Shown one piece after another: positions 4,047-6,080 of a DNA stretch of 6,080 nt. The notes beneath the pieces were generated by a model. It worked only from the letters and a program-made list of their open reading frames with translations. It had not been told where the DNA came from and searched no databases. Each line of letters starts with the position of its first letter. Positions within the stretch are counted from its first letter, which is position 1. The position numbers were made by a program, and so were the translations under genes. The stretch is from Thermofilum sp. (GTDB taxonomy: Archaea; Thermoproteota; Thermoprotei; Thermofilales; Thermofilaceae), in assembly GCA_020832965.1 (NCBI GenBank), contig JAJHRM010000162.1, forward strand, positions 1 through 6,080, given 5' to 3'.

Positions 4047-5931
4047 GGTTAACGCTCACCTTACTAGGGGGTTTCCAGGGCTTTATATTTCTGCTGGCGT
4101 CCCTCCACGTAGGGAATAGCTCTTTTTTCCCCGGCAACATGAAGCCTGCCTGGTACTCCTCCATGAAGTCGGGGTCTAGTAGTAGCTCGATGGATGCAAG
4201 TAGCTTTGCGACTCTTTCAGCCTCGGCTCTATAGTCCTCTGAGAGGAGTGTGAGGATGGCTCCTCCTAGCGAGCCATTACCTATGTACTCAACTTTTGCG
4301 CTTGTGAACTCGGGTATCATACCTATGGTCATGGCGCTGTTTAGGTTCAGGTAGTTTCCGAAAGCCCCACACACGTAGACCTTGCTGACGCTGTGAACCG
4401 TGAGAAGCATCTTCTTTAGTAGGATTGACACAGCGCTGCAGACGGAGGACTTGGAGTCTATGATGTTGTACAGGTCCTCCTCGGTGACGACGATGTCTCT
4501 CCCAATGGCAGTCTCCTCGGCTGGCACGACAACGTACTCATAACCCTTCTCACCCTTCCTAATGTACGGGCAGCCGCAGTCTCCGTAGAACTTTCCAAAC
4601 ACGTCCACCAGGCCGCTGACAAAGAGCTGGGCTAGGAGGTCAATGTAGCCTGAGCCGCATATTCCTATGGGCTTAGCATTTCCTATCGTTCTATAGACTG
4701 CCCTGCAGGTTTCGGGTTCTATTGTGACACTCTCAATAGCCCCAGCAACAGCTCTAACTCCATGCGTTAAGCCCCAACCCTCGAATGCGGGCCCCGCGGG
4801 CGCCGTCGTGCCAAGGAACCAGTCTTTGCAGCCAATTACGACCTCGGTATTTGTGCCTATGTCTACGAGGAGTGCTGGTTCTTCAGAGAAGTTCAGCCCG
4901 GCCGTTATTATATCTCCTATGACGTCGCCGCCCAGGAACCTGCCAGCGCATGGAAGCACGTACACATCAGCATTACTATTCACGCCGAGCCCCAGATCCC
5001 TCGCCTCCAGCCAGTGCGGGGTTCTGGGCACTTCTGCCCGCTCTTTAAAGGATTTTATAAGCGGGTAAGGGTCGAGGCCCACGAATAGGTAGGTCATTGC
5101 AGTATTCCCCGCCGCTGTAACCATGTATATGTTCTCTCTCGGTACCCTATGCTTCTTGCATAAAGCGTCGATTGCGGCGTTTATCGTCTCCACGGCGGCT
5201 TTCTGCATCTCCCTCGACCCATCACTCCTATCGAGCACGAACCTTATCCTGGAAACTATGTCTTCGCCGTAAATTAGCTGCTTGTTAAACTCGGATACCG
5301 CATCCAAAACCCTGCCCTCACCAATGTCGATTAGAGCTGCAGCGATCTTTGTTGTACCGATATCTACAGCCAGCCCGTAGAGTCCTCTCTCACCCTCACT
5401 AACATCTAAGATTCTCCCCCTGACATCGCTCAGCACAGCGTAAATCCTCTGCGCACCCCTGCTCTCAATCTCGGAAAGCTTCTCTAAAATGCCAGCACCA
5501 GGCCTGTACGTTTGAAGAATGTTGGATAGGCTAGGTAGGGAGAGGTTTTCCTGCCTGATTGCAGGCTTGGGCTTGACACTTGGCAGCACTACGGATGATT
5601 GTAATCTAGGCTTCCCCATCTGGCTCTCGACGGGAATCTCGACTTCAACATCTTCAACGATCCTAGCTTGGCAGGCAAGTACGTAGCCTCTCTCAACCTC
5701 TTCACGCTTCAGCAGATCACTTCTCCTAGCCTCCACTCTACCTTTCCTCACGATAACCCTGCATTTCCCGCAGAGTCCCTTGCCTCCGCACACGCTTCTA
5801 ACGCCAATACCGCACTTGATCGCTGCTTCGAGGATAGTGACACCCCTAGCCACCTTAATGGCAACGTTATGGGGCAGGAAGCGCACAACGCACTCTGCGT
5901 GCCTTTCAGCCGCCGTAGTCAACACCCACAA
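4039..5931 (-). CDS. RACo-type (AcsV-like) reductive activator of corrinoid protein, paralogue 2, first gene of operon
   Basis: This 630-residue cytosolic protein has 2Fe-2S ligands Cys48, Cys54, Cys57 and Cys87 (C-X5-C-X2-C-X29-C), a Pro/Lys/Ser-rich linker (about 105-135), a small middle domain (about 136-183) and an ASKHA ATPase domain with Asp190-Ile-Gly-Thr-Thr-Lys and Asp357-Ile-Gly-Thr-Asn-Thr-Glu. It keeps the usual Cys-Gly-Ser-Gly and Cys521-Gly-Ala-Phe-Gly-Asn-Tyr segments. Unlike paralogue 1 it has an extra Cys452-Gly-Cys454 in the loop after Phe-Gly-Lys-Phe. The expected role is ATP-driven reduction of Co(II) corrinoid to Co(I). Location just before cooC resembles bacterial acs clusters, where the activator is AcsV, so CoFeSP is the likeliest partner (inference). 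The start is uncertain: TTG 5931 is the first candidate after an in-frame stop, but GTG 5925 or TTG 5922 are equally possible, since conserved sequence begins only near residue 14 and no ATG occurs before residue 105. Confidence 0.92.
   Translation of the reverse strand: MWVLTTAAERHAECVVRFLPHNVAIKVARGVTILEAAIKCGIGVRSVCGGKGLCGKCRVIVRKGRVEARRSDLLKREEVERGYVLACQARIVEDVEVEIPVESQMGKPRLQSSVVLPSVKPKPAIRQENLSLPSLSNILQTYRPGAGILEKLSEIESRGAQRIYAVLSDVRGRILDVSEGERGLYGLAVDIGTTKIAAALIDIGEGRVLDAVSEFNKQLIYGEDIVSRIRFVLDRSDGSREMQKAAVETINAAIDALCKKHRVPRENIYMVTAAGNTAMTYLFVGLDPYPLIKSFKERAEVPRTPHWLEARDLGLGVNSNADVYVLPCAGRFLGGDVIGDIITAGLNFSEEPALLVDIGTNTEVVIGCKDWFLGTTAPAGPAFEGWGLTHGVRAVAGAIESVTIEPETCRAVYRTIGNAKPIGICGSGYIDLLAQLFVSGLVDVFGKFYGDCGCPYIRKGEKGYEYVVVPAEETAIGRDIVVTEEDLYNIIDSKSSVCSAVSILLKKMLLTVHSVSKVYVCGAFGNYLNLNSAMTIGMIPEFTSAKVEYIGNGSLGGAILTLLSEDYRAEAERVAKLLASIELLLDPDFMEEYQAGFMLPGKKELFPTWRDASRNIKPWKPPSKVSVNHA
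4055..4062 (-). promoter_or_regulatory. Shine-Dalgarno site for the CooC gene
   Basis: The minus strand reads AAGGTGAG with 8 bases between its last G and the ATG at 4046, matching the archaeal anti-Shine-Dalgarno core GGTGA. It lies inside the end of the upstream RACo gene. It supports ATG 4046 as the start, and contrasts with the weak signals before the genes that lead their transcripts. Confidence 0.7.
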
Positions 5932-5941
5932 GTGCTGCCGG

Positions 5942-5959
5942 TTCTTAAGCGCTTAAGAA
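5942..5959. promoter_or_regulatory. Perfect 18-bp palindrome at the operon promoter (candidate operator)
   Basis: TTCTTAAGCGCTTAAGAA equals its own reverse complement over all 18 bases and contains two CTTAAG hexamers. It lies between the TATA-like element at about 5966-5976 and the TTG/GTG start at 5931/5925. It would thus cover roughly -14 to +4 of a start site predicted near 5945. That is a classic site for a dimeric archaeal repressor. As a hairpin it is A+T-rich with no loop, so a DNA-binding site is more plausible than an RNA terminator. Confidence 0.55.
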
Positions 5960-5965
5960 TCTACC

Positions 5966-5976
5966 GTTTAAAAAAA
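5966..5976 (-). promoter_or_regulatory. T7-AAA-C tract: TATA-like element of the RACo-CooC-DUF3786 operon and/or terminator of the upstream gene
   Basis: The minus strand reads seven T followed by AAAC, about 40 bases before the start codon, a fitting TATA-box position. The same T-run begins 14 bases after the stop of the upstream gene (5991) and could equally be that gene's archaeal T-tract terminator. Both functions can coincide. No other TATA candidate is seen in the 59-base gap. Confidence 0.4.
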
Positions 5977-5990
5977 TACTCGGCTAAATT

Positions 5991-6080
5991 CTACGCCTCC
6001 TCTGTAAGCTCCCTGATCTTCTCCGGGGTCCAGTTCTTCTCCAGCCACTTTCCAATCTCCGAGGAGTCCATAGGTCCCAC
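5991..6080 (-). CDS. C-terminal end of an unidentified upstream protein (runs off right edge)
   Basis: A minus-strand frame is open from the window edge for 29 codons to a TAG at 5993-5991. The tail is charged and helical, with Ile-Gly-Lys-Trp-Leu-Glu-Lys-Asn-Trp-Thr-Pro-Glu-Lys-Ile-Arg-Glu-Leu. It ends 59 bases before the RACo start and lies on the same strand, so it may be the preceding gene of the same cluster. A CODH/ACS or corrinoid-protein subunit would fit the context, but I cannot identify it from this tail. Confidence 0.6.
   Translation of the reverse strand: MGPMDSSEIGKWLEKNWTPEKIRELTEEA

Noticed and set aside
4724..5068. 114-codon plus-strand open frame opposite RACo paralogue 2
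   Set aside because: It is antisense to the conserved ASKHA core, and its Pro/Ser/Ala-rich translation is a by-product of G+C-rich codons.
5942..5959. Palindrome as intrinsic terminator of the upstream gene
   Set aside because: The hairpin is A+T-rich with no loop and lies after the T-run in the direction of transcription rather than before it, so the order is wrong for a bacterial-type terminator.

Overview
The window reads as a piece of a thermophilic archaeal chromosome (Thermoproteota/Korarchaeota/Bathyarchaeia-like; this is an inference). The signs are A+T-rich TATA-like boxes 20-35 bases before start codons, short or absent leaders, weak Shine-Dalgarno signals at transcript-leading genes but a good GGTGA signal inside an operon, T-tract rather than hairpin terminators, and heavy use of AGG/AGA arginine and ATA isoleucine codons. 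No rRNA, tRNA, CRISPR array or insertion sequence was seen.

Layout: (1) 1-219, minus strand: the first 73 codons of a MetF-like (methylenetetrahydrofolate-reductase-family) protein running off the left edge. (2) 220-497: a divergent promoter region with TATA-like boxes on both sides and an unexplained imperfect inverted repeat at 341-436. (3) 498-2414, plus strand: a complete 638-residue RACo-type reductive activator of corrinoid proteins (2Fe-2S domain plus ASKHA ATPase domain). (4) 2415-2585: a convergent intergenic gap with T-tracts, a G+C-rich hairpin and a start-less open frame on the minus strand that may be a gene remnant. (5) 5931-2586, minus strand: a tight three-gene operon of a second, diverged RACo paralogue (630 residues), a CooC/AcsF-type nickel-insertion ATPase (258 residues, 8-base overlap) and a DUF3786 protein (223 residues, 12-base gap). 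(6) 5932-5990: the operon promoter, with a perfect 18-bp palindrome between the TATA-like element and the start codon. (7) 5991-6080, minus strand: the last 29 codons of an unidentified upstream gene.

How the genes fit together: RACo proteins use ATP to re-reduce an inactivated Co(II) corrinoid protein to Co(I), so it can again accept methyl groups. CooC/AcsF matures the nickel site of CO dehydrogenase or acetyl-CoA synthase. MetF-family proteins make methyl-tetrahydrofolate/pterin. Together they point to a Wood-Ljungdahl or corrinoid-dependent C1 pathway whose catalytic subunits lie outside the window. The pairing of an AcsV-like activator with CooC recalls bacterial acetogen acs clusters. 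The points of most interest are the two diverged activators facing each other and the attachment of DUF3786 to the activator/nickel-chaperone operon.
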